Of a DNA stretch of 64,000 bases, positions 32,299 through 43,977 are shown one piece after another. The DNA is from Ectobius pallidus (lineage: Eukaryota > Arthropoda > Insecta > Blattodea > Ectobiidae). The stretch lies in assembly GCA_964059195.1 (NCBI GenBank), contig CAXKWD010000008.1, forward strand, positions 44,631,502-44,695,501, written 5' to 3'. A program made the position numbers and the translations under genes. Positions within the stretch are counted from its first letter, which is position 1. Each line of letters opens with the position of its first letter. Below the pieces are notes generated by a model, which saw only the letters and a program-made list of their open reading frames with translations, had not been told where the DNA came from and searched no databases.

Positions 32299-32880
32299 TT
32301 TCGCTTCAATTTCACTGACTTCCCTTCAGTATCACTCACTTCTCTTACCACAACAATCAACTACTGCCACGAGAATAAAACGCGGGTTATTAGCAAGCAG
32401 TATCGCCAATATTATGAAATGACTTATAACACAATAACAAAAGAGATACGTCAAAATAAAATTTACCTTTAGGAAAATATAGTCGGGCAAAGAGGGTTAA
32501 GTCATTTCTTATAAGCCTTATCTCGTAATAAAAACTAGAATCCTTTGTGATCCCCCTTCCGTGTAAAGAGTGTTAAGTCCCATCAGAGTGACTTAACACA
32601 CTTTACCTGCACAACATCTCTTTTCAGACGAATAAATCCATGAGGCACATGTCCATAACTGCCGTGATTTTTTGAATATGACTTAGTGTACTTAACACAA
32701 ATGTAGAGAACATTTTTATCTAGAAGCCTGTGGACATATCTCAATTTTTGAGAATAGTGGACTTAACTCTCTTTGCCCACGCACCCCGGAATTAGTCAAG
32801 AATCTGTTAGCTTATTAGTTACTACTATTCCTGCTCTCTTTTTCCCATTCCTTATTAGTGACCATTATTGTGCTTAAGAT

Positions 32881-33741
32881 AGTCTGATATGCCTAAACAA
32901 AAATCTTAAAAAATAGGACTTTTTCGGCAGTGTCTTTCACAACTGATGGTCGAGTAACTTTCTGCCAAGCCTGTCAAAAACAAGTAAGTAAACATAGCTA
33001 TCTTTCATTTTACCTTCCAGAATTCTTCCTTTGGATTTTGAAATCGAAATTTAAAATACTTTTACTAGCATGCTTATGTGGTTCAAATGAACACATTATT
33101 TTTCATGAACACATTATTTTTTAATTATTGCTATCTTCTTAGTGTTCGTTCATTGAAGTACAGACTTTTAATTAAAATACTACAAAAAGAAAGAATATTT
33201 ATATCACTAAAGGCTAAAAATATCTCAATTGTTTATGCTACTTTTCAAGTGCCAATATAAGGAATAGTTACTTGTGTCAAGATTATAATACAATTTTTGG
33301 TGTTAATATTAGTGTTTTATTAAGAAGGCTAAAATTGTTTGTTTAAAACCTAATAAGGGCCACTCCATGAAAATAAAAAGCTAAAATGCCTTTTATAAAA
33401 GCCTAAAAATCCGGGGCCTAATGATAATATAGTTTTAATGAAAATTAGGATTATTTTAGGCATTTATAAAATAAAAAATCTACAGACAGTTATTAGATGT
33501 GTTATATTATCATAAAGCTATTCTCAGATAAAATCAGTGTGCACAAGTTTATCAAAATTTGACTAGTCAAAGTCACAATATTCAAGATTTTGTGAAAAGT
33601 AGCTTAACTATTTTATAAACCCTTTTAAATTGAATTGCAATAATTATATGTGATAATGTTTGGAGTTTTTAAAATGTTATATTTAAACTGTGAGAAAATG
33701 TTGAGCCTAGACTTTGTTAATTTGGGAAGTAGCCTACTTAC
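32881..33741. other. Downstream intron flank of the neurotactin-like gene, no feature seen
   Basis: AT-rich sequence immediately 3' (minus strand) of the exon ending at 33742. No further exon of the gene could be recognised between here and position 1, so the C-terminal exon or exons lie undetected in the window or outside it. Confidence 0.4.
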
Positions 33742-34096
33742 CGCCTGTCCGACTGACACTGAGGTTCATACAATCCCAGTATGGCCTCCACATCCACAGC
33801 AACATCAGCCATATCTTCACCACTACTGGCATCTTGTCTAGTGTGGTTGACTAGATAGAAAGGAATAGTGGTATTCCGTTGCTGTGACAGATACTGAAGT
33901 GGGCATACAGTGCGGATATCTGAAATCATAGCCATCAAACCAGGCCAATCCGTTCCATATCGCTGCAATGCTTCCTTCATCAGATCATCAGTTTTTCCGA
34001 TCACACTGCTTTTGACATAACTTTCAACAGCTTCACTGGTCCAGTTTGTGTGCTTCTCTCTCAGGTTTGGTGGAATGTCCGAATGAACAGTAGAGC
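33742..34096 (-). CDS. Nrt: Neurotactin-like carboxylesterase-fold protein, downstream exon
   Basis: Acceptor TTGATACAG precedes 34096, and the exon ends CGACAGGCG-type|GTAAGT at 33742. It encodes STVHSDIPPNLREKH, WTSEAVESYVKSSVIG, YGTDWPGLMAMISDIRTVCP, PFYLVNHTRQ and GEDMADVAVDVEAILGLYEP. 'ISDIRTVCPLQ...PFYLV....G..MADV..DV.AILG' is the C-terminal half of a carboxylesterase/cholinesterase-like ectodomain, closest in my reading to insect neurotactin, a membrane adhesion protein with a catalytically dead esterase domain. It starts in phase 1, matching the exon at 54147-54478, so the two are consecutive. Other catalytically inactive esterases (glutactin, gliotactin) are less likely alternatives. 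Confidence 0.8.
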
Positions 34097-34554
34097 CTGT
34101 ATCAATACATCAATTAGTAGCCTATTATCACCACAGTAAACTGTGTTATCATTCAAAATCCAAAATTTACCTGCAACTTTTTCTTTTTCTTTCTAATAGT
34201 TTTACAAATTTACCACCTTTTATTATTCTCTTTTAAATGTTTTATGGAACAATAGCATCATAATTTTTATCCTGTTATGTATGCATTTATGATAAATAAA
34301 TTGTATTTTATGTCATTATTTATTTGCAGTCTTTAAATTTAGGGAATTTTTCTGGTACCAATAGTTTTCCTGATATAGCAAATAACTGTGAACTGATTGT
34401 GTTATGAAACCATAGGGTTGCATGGCTTATAAAAAAACACAAATAGTTCAATTTTATGGTAAATTTATTGGCAAAACATGGCAATAAAACCCAAAGCTCT
34501 TTACCTTTAAGGATGGTATTCAACATAATAGTTGTAGTTCTGTAATTTATTAAC

Positions 34555-35410
34555 GAATGAGCACTGAAGTAGGACTGAGGATGAACCCTACAAAGACAAA
34601 GATCATGACAAATGGCACGGAAGAAGCAATCACTGTCAATGGCACAACATTAGATTACGTCACAGAATATATATATATATCTAGGTCAGCAATTAGCCTT
34701 TCATACAAACACAATAACGGAAGTTAAAGAAGGATTGGCCAAGCCTGGAAGAAATTCTGGAGCTTAAAGCACATCCTGACTGATACAAATCTAAGAACAA
34801 GCCTAAAGGCAGAAGTGCTACTTACCTGTGTCCTGCCAGTTCTATTGTATGGCAGTCAAACCTGGTCGCTCAATGGAAATACGAAACGGATGCTACAAAC
34901 CTGCCAGAGGAGATGGAGCGCAAGATACTTCATGTCACAATAAAAGACAGAATACGTAACGAGGTGATAAGAAGACGAACAGGCATGAGGGATGTGGTCT
35001 CAACAGCAGAATGTCTCAAGTGGAAGTGGGGAGGCCATGTAGCAGGAATGGAAGGAACAAGATGGACCTACAGGATCACTATGTGGGACCCACGAATAGG
35101 AAGAAGACACAAAGGGAGGCAGAGGACAAGGTGGGCAGACCTCTTCACACAATGAGCGGGAAAACAATGGACATGGCAGGCCAGAAACAGGGATCAGTGG
35201 AGAGATCTAGAAAAAGGAATATTGCAAGTAGAGGAATGAGACCAAACATAATGAAAATAGTGATGTGACAGTGAATAAAACTAGTGACTAAACGGATGTA
35301 GCACAACACTCTTTAGGAGTAGCTCCCCTAATGAGTGCACCTGAGCTTCCCTGTGATCAACAGGAGGCCTTTGCCCATTAAGGGATGTCATAGGCTAAAT
35401 TCAAATTCAA
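34555..35410 (+). pseudogene. LINE-B: 5'-truncated LINE, uninterrupted sister of LINE-A
   Basis: Begins in the post-catalytic reverse transcriptase region (GLRMNPTKTKIMTNGTEEAI, LDYVTEYIYLGQQLAF), has a one-base frameshift near 34730, then MERKILHVTIKDRIRNEVIR and a C terminus GRRHKGRQRTRWADLFTQ. The 3' end has AGGAGTAGCTCC and a TTCAAA-repeat tail, as in LINE-A. The AT-repeat codons of EYIYLG are the exact place where TE2 entered LINE-A. Confidence 0.85.
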
Positions 35411-36999
35411 AATTTATTGACAGTAAAGCTAGTGCTACATTCCACAAGGGTCACAATCTACCATATGGACACATCTGTCCTCATACACTGTCTTCATTGG
35501 TAGATGATGGGTTTTAGGATATGTGGTCAGCATGCCTTTTCCCAGGGTCAAGCTTAGCGCATGGGCCTCCCCATCCTGCATCAGGAACCTGTGGTCAGGA
35601 GGTTGCTGGTGGTGTGTGTTGCAAACCTAGGGGCTTCATGGAGGTAACGAGGGTGTAACACACATGTAGAATAATAAGTGCTTGCTGGATATAGAGAGGT
35701 TCCATGGGAGCTTGCAGAGAACTCTGTTGACCAGGAAGCCTGTGGGCATCCCCAGAGGTTGGCACAATGACCTATAAGGATGAAGTGTTTAGAAATGTTC
35801 CCAACCTACCTCTGGCTTTCTAGGGCATGAACTTAAACTCAAACTCAAGTAGCTCATTTTTTTTTCACTACGGTGAGTTTACCCAAACTCAGACTTCCCA
35901 ACGTCAAGAAATTCCAAGAAAGTGCTGGCAATCAAACCTGGCAGATCTGTAGTTCAGTGTGGGTGGTGTATTAAATGAACAAATTCCTCACAATTACCTA
36001 TGTCAAAAGAATTTTTCATTTCAATTTGCTCATGGAGGGATAGTTCTCTTTCCTAGATAACATATGATATCAAACTTTACAGAAGCATATCATTATGATG
36101 AATAAATAACTGTTTCCTTTGATTGACAAGCTAAAAATTAATTACTTACATCTGCCAAGTGTCACTAATACAATCGATAACATTAAGCCTACATAATATT
36201 AAACACAACAATGGTATTTTGTTTTGGTATACTGACCAAAATGAAACTTTCTAACGCACACAAGTTCATCTACACCAAATGTTCTATTAATTAACACAAT
36301 GATCATGGAAAAACAGTAGGCCTAAGGAATATTTATTTTTGTTATTTTGAAAATTGCCCCCAGAACCAAATCTATGTTTTAATAGCTTTTCAATTTTACA
36401 AGTAGGCCTACACAAGGAAAGTTAAGATTTTTACTGGGCTGCAAAAGGTTGTGTTACAACTGAGGATATCAGGTCTTGTTCCCCTCACAACTCTTCCAAC
36501 ACAATGGGTGAGCAGCCAGACATTCGGTAGTTGCTTCTCATTGAGCAACACAAAACGCAATTGCAGTGGAGGCTCGTAGTTAAAATTAGTGGGGGTGCTG
36601 CTACAGAAAATGTTTAGCCATTGTTTTAAAATTGTGTAAAAGGAAACATACGTACCGGTATATAAAAATAAAATTTAGGCCTATTCAGAAACTTGATAAA
36701 ACCCTGAAAGAACAAAATTTAAAATGTTTACTTAATTTAATATAATTTTTTACAGCTTAAGCATGATCTATTAATTTAAAAATGAAATCAATACTTCTTG
36801 TTTTAATGTCAGAAAAAAAAATCTCCTTGATTTGCCATTTTTAAAGTTTTCTGTTAAATAAAAGAAACAAAAAAAAATTAATCAAATAGAACAGCTGGAG
36901 ACAAGATAATCTAATTCTACAATTTATTATAGTCAAGAATATGGTACATGGTTTTATAAGCACAACACATGTGGAGAAAAAAAACCACTACCTTCCACC
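35411..36999. other. Intronic repeats without recognisable genes
   Basis: At 35411-35860 a moderately GC-rich block (GGTGGTGTGTGTTGCAAACC, GAGAACTCTGTTGACCAGGA) follows the LINE-B tail and ends in AAACTCAAACTCAAG. It may be an unclassified LINE or SINE 3' unit. At 36558 CAGTGGAGGCTCGTAG resembles one end of a hAT element, but no partner end was found. The rest is AT-rich. Confidence 0.4.
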
Positions 37000-37530
37000 A
37001 TTGGTTTTCATCCCTTAAAATGGTGCTGAGTTTTTAGGGTTGCATTTCGTTTTTGTTATATCTGGAAACCATGTTTTGTGTACTTAATGTGATTCTTCCT
37101 TTCAATTAAAGTTGTTTCTGTGTTTGTGTATTTCTATTGCTTTACGGTATAATCAAGGAGGATCTCTGTTTCATGGAAGCAGATATTATGGCCCAACTGG
37201 AGTGCATGTTCAGCAACTGCAGATTTTTCCATGTTTCCCAGTTTGCACTGACTGTTGTGTTCTTTCAGCCTGTCAGATTGTCAACCGACCAATCAGTGTG
37301 CAGCGACCAATCAGTGTGCAGAAGACAATATAAATATCGATCTTACAGGGAAAGCAGCAGCAGTTGACACCCAACAGTCTTAGAGAACGCTCTGAAGATG
37401 CCCGACGTAGCTTGCGGCAAAATGTCAGCCAACAATACTGACCGACCAAGGCCCATAACCCTGGAAAAGTTGACTTCAATAGACACTGGCCGTGAAAACG
37501 TAAATGTTTATACAGGGAGGAATTTGCAGA
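37000..37530. mobile_element. PLE-A 5' terminal region: inverted C-terminal fragment plus pseudo-LTR
   Basis: At 37080-37290 the minus strand repeats the PLE-A endonuclease tail found on plus at 40060-40260 (ICFHEM-like segment, IEIHKHRNNFN). At 37300-37520 the plus strand carries a unit (AGAAGACAATATAAATATCG, GGGAAAGCAGCAGCAGTTGA, CTGAAGATGCCCGACG) that is a direct repeat of 42210-42380. A terminal direct repeat ('pseudo-LTR') plus an inverted, truncated piece is the usual PLE arrangement. Confidence 0.75.
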
Positions 37531-38925
37531 GAACATAAAACTACTGAAGCAATTCTGAAAGAAGAAATTTATACTGTCATCTTCATCAACTTTTCTCCGA
37601 TGATGCCAAGGTATGCCCTTTTTACTTTGTAATATTAATCATGGTGCAATCATTTTAATTAAGAGGCATTAACATAAATAAATTTCCATTAATCAGGTGG
37701 GACAATACCTGATTTTATATACATGAAAAGGAACTTTCACTCCGCTAAGGCCCACAGAATCTATGATCAAATCTGTTGAGAGAATGGATTCAGACAAACC
37801 TTAAGGAACTTGCAAATAGACTTAGTACAGATCCACATCAAACTCAGTAATGCTCTCTCATACAGCAATTGGACAAAATAGATAATCTCACATACCCATC
37901 TGCAGTATGAGCACATACCGCAGCATCAGACAGGCAAAATAAGAAACATAAATTCCAGAAATCCCAATCAACATCGATGCTAGACAAGAAACGCATAGTA
38001 GTAAACCTTATCAAATGGCCGTTATTTCCTGCAGAAGCCCACTGTTAGAAAAAGGAGTGAATTATGCATTATCACTCAATTCTATTCCAATTGAAGACAT
38101 TATTTTGAATATAGAAGCCTCTATTCAAAATCTATCTGGCAACAAAGTTAAAAGATTCATATTGATGAGTTGGCCAGGATTCTGAGTAAAGCAAAGGTTC
38201 CAAAACAGAACCTCACCAGAGATGACAGGAGAGCTATCCAGTCGCTCAACAACGATGAATCAATTATCATGGATGCAGATAAAGGAAATGCCACAGTGGT
38301 GATGGCCAAGGCTGATTACAAACAGAAAGTGAAAGAATTATTATCATACCCAGAAACCTAAAGAGAATTTTGTAAAGACCTGACTAAGGCAACACTCCAA
38401 AAAAAAAATCAACTGATAAAGGCTTCATCGCTTCCTCAGGAGAATTGAAGAATGACTCAAAGAAGTGAAGCACTTGCTCCCTGTCTTTATGCACTGCCAA
38501 GAATTCACAATGGCAGAGTTCCACTATGTCCAACTGTGAGTGCAATAGGATCGCTAACATACCACTTAGCAAAACACCTGTCAACACTACTGAAACCGCA
38601 CATTGGAAATGTAGAGTCATATATCAAAGACTCCTCCCATTTTGTAGAAAAACTGGATAAGGTGGAAATAACTCCAGAAGATCAACTAGTGAGCTTTGAT
38701 GTTGTATCATTATTCACAAGAGTATCAGCAGCAGAAGCTTTAAAATACATCAAGGAGATTTTTCTGCAGGATATTAGCTCTTTATTCCAGCACTATCTAA
38801 TGACAAGATAGGATGGTCGCTATTACAAGCAGACAGACGGGATGTCAATAGAGAGTCCCTTAAGCCTGACCATTGCCAACTTCTTCATGCAGAAATTTGA
38901 AGCAATAGCTATTTTGAAGCCCAAG

Positions 38926-39788
38926 GTACTACCTGCGCACGATTTATGGGCACTCGGCTCTAGTCCTCATTCGGTAGTTTTCGTTCAATTTCGTAGGTAG
39001 AACTGACAACATTGAAACACGAAGTACGCTATACACCCTGACATCAAATGGCTTCAATACTAAGCTTTCATTCTGTCTCAGGATCCTTAATTATTTATTT
39101 ATTGACATTATCTTTTCTGACGCATGAAGTTATGGAGGAAAAAATACAATTTTGCGAATTGCTGAATTCACAAACACGTCATTCTACACCCTATACTATC
39201 CTCACTTCTTTAAGAATTCCATATGTGCTAATTTCTAACACTCCCGTGAACTCTGATGTCAATTTCATGGACCCAAAGTTGAGCGAACTTTTTACAAAAC
39301 TGATTAAATAGTTTAAAATTAGGCCTATAGTTTTCTCCACTTTTATGCCTTACCTCGCTTACATTTTACAACACGAAATGGTGAAGAATGTTCTGCTAAG
39401 ACTCTTCTTTATGCTTAAAACTAGTCATCCAGTGTCAAAATATTGAGCCTATATTATATAATATTTTATTCCCGGAGGAAAATAACTTATTTGATAACCA
39501 AACCCTTATGACATATAATTAATTGTTATGCAATACCGTCACCACATTATATTATTGGACTGCATTAAAATCGTTGAATATTAAATGTCACTACATAAAA
39601 TAGTGAGGATGATTCATTAGAAGTAATTATCCAATTTATTGTTTGTCCACATACCTCACACTTATGCTGTTGATGTGTGCTTACCATACGCGCGATTCTG
39701 CTGAATTGATTTCTTCGGTTGACAACACTGCAGAAATTCAGGCGGGCTAGCTATGTTTTCTTCCCCAACCTCACTTCCCCATAAAACC
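38926..39788 (-). mobile_element. TE3 copy 3
   Basis: Reverse orientation relative to copies 1 and 2. It starts GTACTACCTGCGCACGATTT and ends CTCACTTCCCCATAA, where the last 25-30 bp of the TIR expected from the other copies are missing. The interior matches (GTTCTGCTAAGACTCTTCTT). It lies between the PLE-A codons for ILKPK and RYVDETF. The 87-codon open stretch inside (39048-39311) is not a gene; it recurs nowhere as a conserved frame. Confidence 0.85.
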
Positions 39789-40299
39789 AGGTATGTAGAT
39801 GAAACCTTTGTCATTTGGCGGATTCAATTTCTACATCACCTAAATGCAATCAACATACAGTTCACCATGGCCTTTCTAGACATATTGGTAACAAGAGGCT
39901 CAAACATGAGACTTGAATGCACAGTCTACAGGAAACCTATGCACACAGACAGATACATACACAAAAACTCCAATTATAACCCTCACAAGTGGAAAAGTGT
40001 ATATCAGAACCACAAAAAGAAGCATCAACACCAGGCTGAAAAAGCACAACAGCTAATGCAAACTGTAACACGGAAAAATCTGCAGTTGCTCAACATGTAC
40101 TCCAGTTGGGCCATGATATCTGCTTTCATGAAATGAAGATCCTCAGTACCATACCACAGTAATATCCTCTTTTTTACTGGGAAGCAATAAAAATACACAA
40201 ACACAGAAACAATTTTAACCAAAAGGAAGAATCACAGAAAGTACACAAAACATGGTTTCGGGCTATAACAAAAACCTCAAAAACATTTTAAGGTATACA

Positions 40300-42160
40300 A
40301 ACTAATGCTGTGGAATATAAGAGATTGAATAATGAACTAAGAAGAGAGACAGACAGAGCAAAAGAAAATTACCTTAAAGAAAGCTGTGATGAAATTATGG
40401 AGCTTCGACGAAAAGGAAGATATGATTTAATGTATCAGAAAGCGATGGAGTTAAAATCTAATGAAAATAAAGGAATACGGACTTTTGGAATAGAAGACAT
40501 TCATGGAAATTTAATTACAAACCCTGGAAAAGTTCTTACAATATGGGAAAATTACATAGAAAAGCTTTACGACAAGCAAAATCGACCACAAGACATCGAG
40601 ATGGAAACAGAAGAACTAGTGGATAAAGATAATATAGGACCTAGCATATTGAAGAACGAAGTAGAAAAGGCCATAAAAGAAATGAAGAATAGAAAGGCCA
40701 CAGGAGACGATGACATACCAGTGGACCTACTGAAGGAATTAGGAGAAAATGGGATGAGGAAACTTACCAAACTTATCAACCGAATTTATGACAATGGAGA
40801 ATGGCCTCAAGATTTCCTAGAGGTAACTATGATTGCACTAAAGAAGAAGAAATGTGCCAAGATGTGTAGAGATCACAGAACTATCAGCTTGCTATCTCAC
40901 GTAGGAAAAATTGTGGCACGGATACTAACTAGAAGACTGGAAAGAAGAATAGAAGACGTAATAGGAGAAGACCAATTTGGTTTCCGGAAAGGAAAAGGAA
41001 CTAGAGATGCAATTGGAATGCTAAGAATTATATCAGAGAGAGTTTTAGCGGTCAACGAAGAAGTGTGTGTCTGCTTTATTGATTGGCAAAAAGCTTTTGA
41101 CCAAGTGAACTGGGAAAAGTTAATGGACATACTCAAAAAAATAGGCATTGACTGGAAGGACAGGAGACTAATCCGCAATTTGTACCTGGGACAAAAAGTG
41201 AAAGTGCGTCTAGAACATGGAGTGACCAACAGTGTAGAAATAGGAAGAGGTGTGCGTCAAGGATGTTGTATGTCACCCATCTTGTTCAACCTTTATGGAG
41301 ATGGCTAGCAAAAGAAGCCTTAGAAGGAGTTAGGGATTTTGTGATAGGAGGATACGCTATTAACACCATCAAATATGCGGACGACCTGGTGATTCTGGCA
41401 AAGAAACAAAAAATATTGCAAGGAATGATTGACAGGCTGGTGGAAACAGGAAGAAAGTATGGAATGGAAATCAACATAGGTAAATCGAAGGTGATGAGGA
41501 TATCGAAGAGAGAAGAGCCGCTTCAAATTATCATGGGAAATCAAGAATTAGAGAACGTGAACCAGTTCAAATACTTAGGAAGTGTACTGACGAAAGATGC
41601 CTATTGCACCAAGGAGATAAGATCAAGAATTGCCATGGCCAAGAAAGCATTTATGAAGAAGAGAACTCTGCTAACTAGTAGTCTGAACCTAGAGCTACGT
41701 AAAAACCTGGTGAAGTGTTATATTTGGAGTATTGCTTTGTATGGATCAGAGACATGGACTTTTAGGAAATTAGAGAAGAAATATTTAGAAAGTTTTGAAA
41801 TGTGGTGCTGGAGACAGATAGAAAATATAAAGTGGATGGACATGGTGACAAACGAAGAGGTTCTGAGTAGAGTGGGTGAGAAGAAGTCAATCATACACAC
41901 AATTGGTCAGAGGAAAGCAAACTGGGTTGGGAACATTCTCAGAAGGAACTGCTTATTACATGATGTCGTAGAAGGAAGACTGGAGGGTACAACTGGACTT
42001 GGAAGAAGAAGAATTCAGCTGTTGGACGATTTAAAGGAAAAGCGGAAATATTGGATGCTGAAGGAGGAAGCAGAGGATAGACAGTTTTGGAAAACAAAAT
42101 TCGCGTACCAAGTTTGAAAACCTGCCGGAAGGCAGAATACTTACTACTACTACTACTACT
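40300..42160 (+). pseudogene. LINE-C: reverse transcriptase to C terminus, one frameshift
   Basis: 40310-41308 covers the RT fingers and palm: KNRKATGDDDIPVDLLKELG, FGFRKGKGTRDAIG, FIDWQKAFDQVNWEKL (motif A Asp), GVRQGCCMSPILFNLY (motif B). A single-base shift near 41293 moves to the second frame (to 42117) with IKYADDLVIL (motif C YADD intact), YGSETWTFRKLEKKYLESFE and GQRKANWVGNILRRNCLLHD. It ends in (TAC)n at 42141-42159. The 5' part with endonuclease is missing. It is otherwise open, so fairly young. It lies in PLE-A. Clade not assigned. Confidence 0.9.
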
Positions 42161-42285
42161 AAACCAATCAGAAAGAAGAACAAAATCCCATGGTGGAGTG
42201 CCAACCAAACAGCTCGCAGAAGACAATATAAATATTTGGTCTTACAGGGAAAGCAGCAGCAATTGACCCCCATCAGCCTTAGACA

Positions 42286-42329
42286 TGCTCTGAAGATGCC
42301 CGATGCAGCTTGTGGTGGAATGTCAGCCA
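42286..42329 (+). ncRNA. Hammerhead-ribozyme-like motif, PLE-A 3' pseudo-LTR (core mutated)
   Basis: CTGAAGA at 42290-42296 is followed by a stem-like GCCCGATGCAGCTTGTGGT and GGAATGTCAGC. The direct-repeat partner at 37386-37431 has CTGAAGA...GGCAAAATGTCAGC. The expected GAAA is hit differently in each (GGAA here, AAAA there), which points to an intact GAAA ancestor. GC(T) before the core can pair with AGC after the predicted cleavage C. Both copies are probably inactive. Confidence 0.55.
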
Positions 42330-42625
42330 AAAAACTAAACGAGCACGTCCTATAAGCCTAGAAGAGTTGACTCCCTTAATATGTTTGTCTGAGATAGTGA
42401 CTAGACACAAGACTTCTTAATTGGCACAATAGATATAGGACTCGAGACAGTCTTTTGCAGGTGACCCACCCAAGAAAATTTAGTGTGTAAGACAATGCCA
42501 GGGAGCTTAACTTCAGATAACATTCTTGAGTTTTGTCCATTCTGTAGCGATAATCTTAATGATTTATGTATAGCGTAGAGCTTTATCACTGGTACTCACT
42601 ACTAAATTGCGGTATTTTGTTACCT

Positions 42626-42668
42626 GTTGGAGCGCTTTCAACCGCATGGAGCGGCCATCTTCAGCAAC
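42626..42668 (-). ncRNA. Hammerhead-ribozyme motif, left copy of PLE palindrome
   Basis: Minus strand: GTTG, CTGAAGA, TGGCCGC-TCCAT-GCGGTT hairpin, GAAA, GCGCTC, CAAC. Identical to the motif at 45630-45672 on plus, so the insertion carries an inverted pair. Confidence 0.7.
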
Positions 42669-43977
42669 TGACTTCCGTGTTGTTGTTGTTGTTGTTGGGA
42701 AGACATTTCTGGATGACTGTATCGTACAGCGCGTGCGATTTGAATTGTAACTGTTCGTTTAGGATGTTGGTGTTGTCTTGTGTGGTGTGTCTGTATATTT
42801 CATATTGTTCGAGTGTGTTGAGTGTGTGACCTTTGTGGTTGATGTGTAGGATTTCCATGTCTGTATTGATGTCTGCGTATTCGTGTCCTGTGGTTATTAT
42901 ATGGTTTGCATAGGCAGAGTCTGTGTTTTGTTTGAGAGCTCGTATGTGTTCTGTGTATCGTGTTTTGAAACTTCGGCCTGTTTGTCCTATGTAGAATTTT
43001 GGGCAGTCGTTGCATTTTAGTTTGTAGACTCCTGGGTTGTTGTATTTGTTTGTGTGTTGTTTGTTGTCTGTGGGTTGTATTTTGTTGATTGTTTTGTTCT
43101 TTGTTCTGAATGCTATTTTGTATCCTTGTTTTCTGAACTGTTGGGCGATTTTCTGTGTATGTGTGTTGAAGTATGTGAGTGTGATGTATTTGTCTTTTTT
43201 CTTTTCTGTGTTTTGGTCATTTTTCTTCGTTCTGATTTTGTGTAGTATGTTGTCAATGACTGTGTGGTTGTAGCCATTGGTAATGGCTAAGTGTTTTATG
43301 GTGTTAAGTTCTTCTTTGTGGTCTTCAGCGGATAGTGGTGTGTTTTCAAGTCTGTGGAGCATGGATCGGAATGCAGCATGTTTGTGTTGTGTTGGGTGGT
43401 TGGAGCTGTTGTGTATCAGTGTGTCTGTCATTGTGGGTTTTCTGTAGATTTTGAATTTATGTTTCTGTGTGCTGTCTTTTGTGATAGTGAAATCTAGGAA
43501 ATTGAGGGTTTTGTTTATTTCAAATTCTGCTGTGTATTGTATGTTTTTGTGGATTTTGTTGATGTGGTGTAGTAGTTGTGTGCATTGTCTGGTGTTGCCT
43601 CTGTATAGTACGATGATATCATATACGTATCTGTGCCAGTAGAATATTTTGTGTGCGTGTTTGTTGTCGTGGAGGATTTTGTTGTGTTCTATGTGTTGGA
43701 GAAATATCTCTGCTAGTATGCTGGATATGGGGGAGCCCATGGGAAGGCCATCAGGTTGAGTGTAGTGTTTGTTCTCGAAGGTGAAGTAGTTCTGTTTTGT
43801 GATGGTTTCTAGGATGTTTATGATTTCTGTTATGTGTTGTTCCGGTGTGTTGTTTTCTTGTAGTGTGGTCTTTAGGATGTTCAAGGTTTCTGTGATTGGT
43901 ATGTTTGTGTATAGATTGGTGATGTCGAAGGATGCTAGAGTTGAGTTGTGAGGTAACACAACAGTCATCATACACAC
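42661..43977 (-). pseudogene. PLE reverse transcriptase + GIY-YIG endonuclease, left inverted copy
   Basis: 438 open codons. The first nine or so residues (MCMMTVVLP) are read across the junction from the inverted start of the right copy; the PLE frame proper begins at HNSTLASFDITNLY. The protein otherwise matches the right copy, with a key change: motif C is RYVYDIIVLY instead of RYVDDIIVLY, so the first catalytic Asp is replaced by Tyr. Other differences are KIFYWH/KIIYWH and NTEVSC/NTKVSC. It lacks the fingers region, so it could not encode an active enzyme. Confidence 0.9.

Larger units (their letters stand above)
31120..32792 (-). mobile_element. TE6: DNA transposon with TIRs and multi-copy AGTTAAGTCC word
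   Basis: TIRs begin ATTCCGGGGTGCGCGGGCAA and extend at least 36 bp through AGAGAGTTAAGTCCA, flanked by TA (31118-31119, 32793-32794). The word (AAAGAG.GTTAAGTCC) recurs near 32480, 32565 and, inverted, 32592 and 32757. Shortened forms (GTGGACTTA, GACTTAC) lie near 31337, 31371 and 32685. The interior carries a SINE at 31618-31918 and a first-exon remnant at 32214-32298. No catalytic region is seen. Confidence 0.85.
30920..32880 (-). pseudogene. LINE-E: R1-like LINE endonuclease fragment, split by TE6
   Basis: The minus strand at about 32880-32795 reads GKKRAGIVVTNKLTDS, and across TE6 (31117-30924) it continues HLSEEEILVIEITLGNINF, AAGMYLN and FGKGKGVILAMDSYSR. This is the central part of an APE-type endonuclease, with the MDSxSR motif near the catalytic Asp. 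'GKGKG...DSNSR' is typical of R1-group LINEs. It is truncated on both sides, and 30556-30920 carries no further recognisable part. Confidence 0.7.
37740..42395 (+). mobile_element. PLE-A: degenerate Penelope-like retroelement interrupted by TE3 and a LINE
   Basis: Pieces 37740-38925, 39789-40295 and 42161-42395 read as one PLE. They give ILSKAKVPKQNLTRDDRRAI, MDADKGNATVVM, LYALPRIHNG, LVSFDVVSLFTRV (RT motif A), LSLTIANFFMQKF (motif B), RYVDETFVIW (motif C, second Asp changed to Glu), a deletion, then the endonuclease tail. The PLE reverse transcriptase is fused to a GIY-YIG nuclease; here the GIY-YIG core is missing. Stops occur, for example at 38450 and 38811. TE3 copy 3 splits motif B from C, and LINE-C separates the tail from the pseudo-LTR. 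Confidence 0.85.

Noticed and set aside
36558..36600. hAT left terminus CAGTGGAGGCTCGTAG
   Set aside because: No matching inverted end or 8-bp duplication was found nearby; kept only as a note in the regional entry.
39048..39311. 87-codon open stretch inside TE3 copy 3
   Set aside because: The corresponding positions in copies 1 and 2 are not open in the same frame, so it is chance.
40310..42117. Host gene with reverse-transcriptase-like domain
   Set aside because: Standard LINE motif order, (TAC)n tail and position inside PLE-A mark it as a retrotransposon copy.
43037..43642. Plus-strand open stretches rich in Cys, Val, Phe and Leu within 42661-43977, and their counterparts at 44656-45261
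   Set aside because: Antisense shadows of the PLE frames. They recur in both arms only because the arms are inverted copies.
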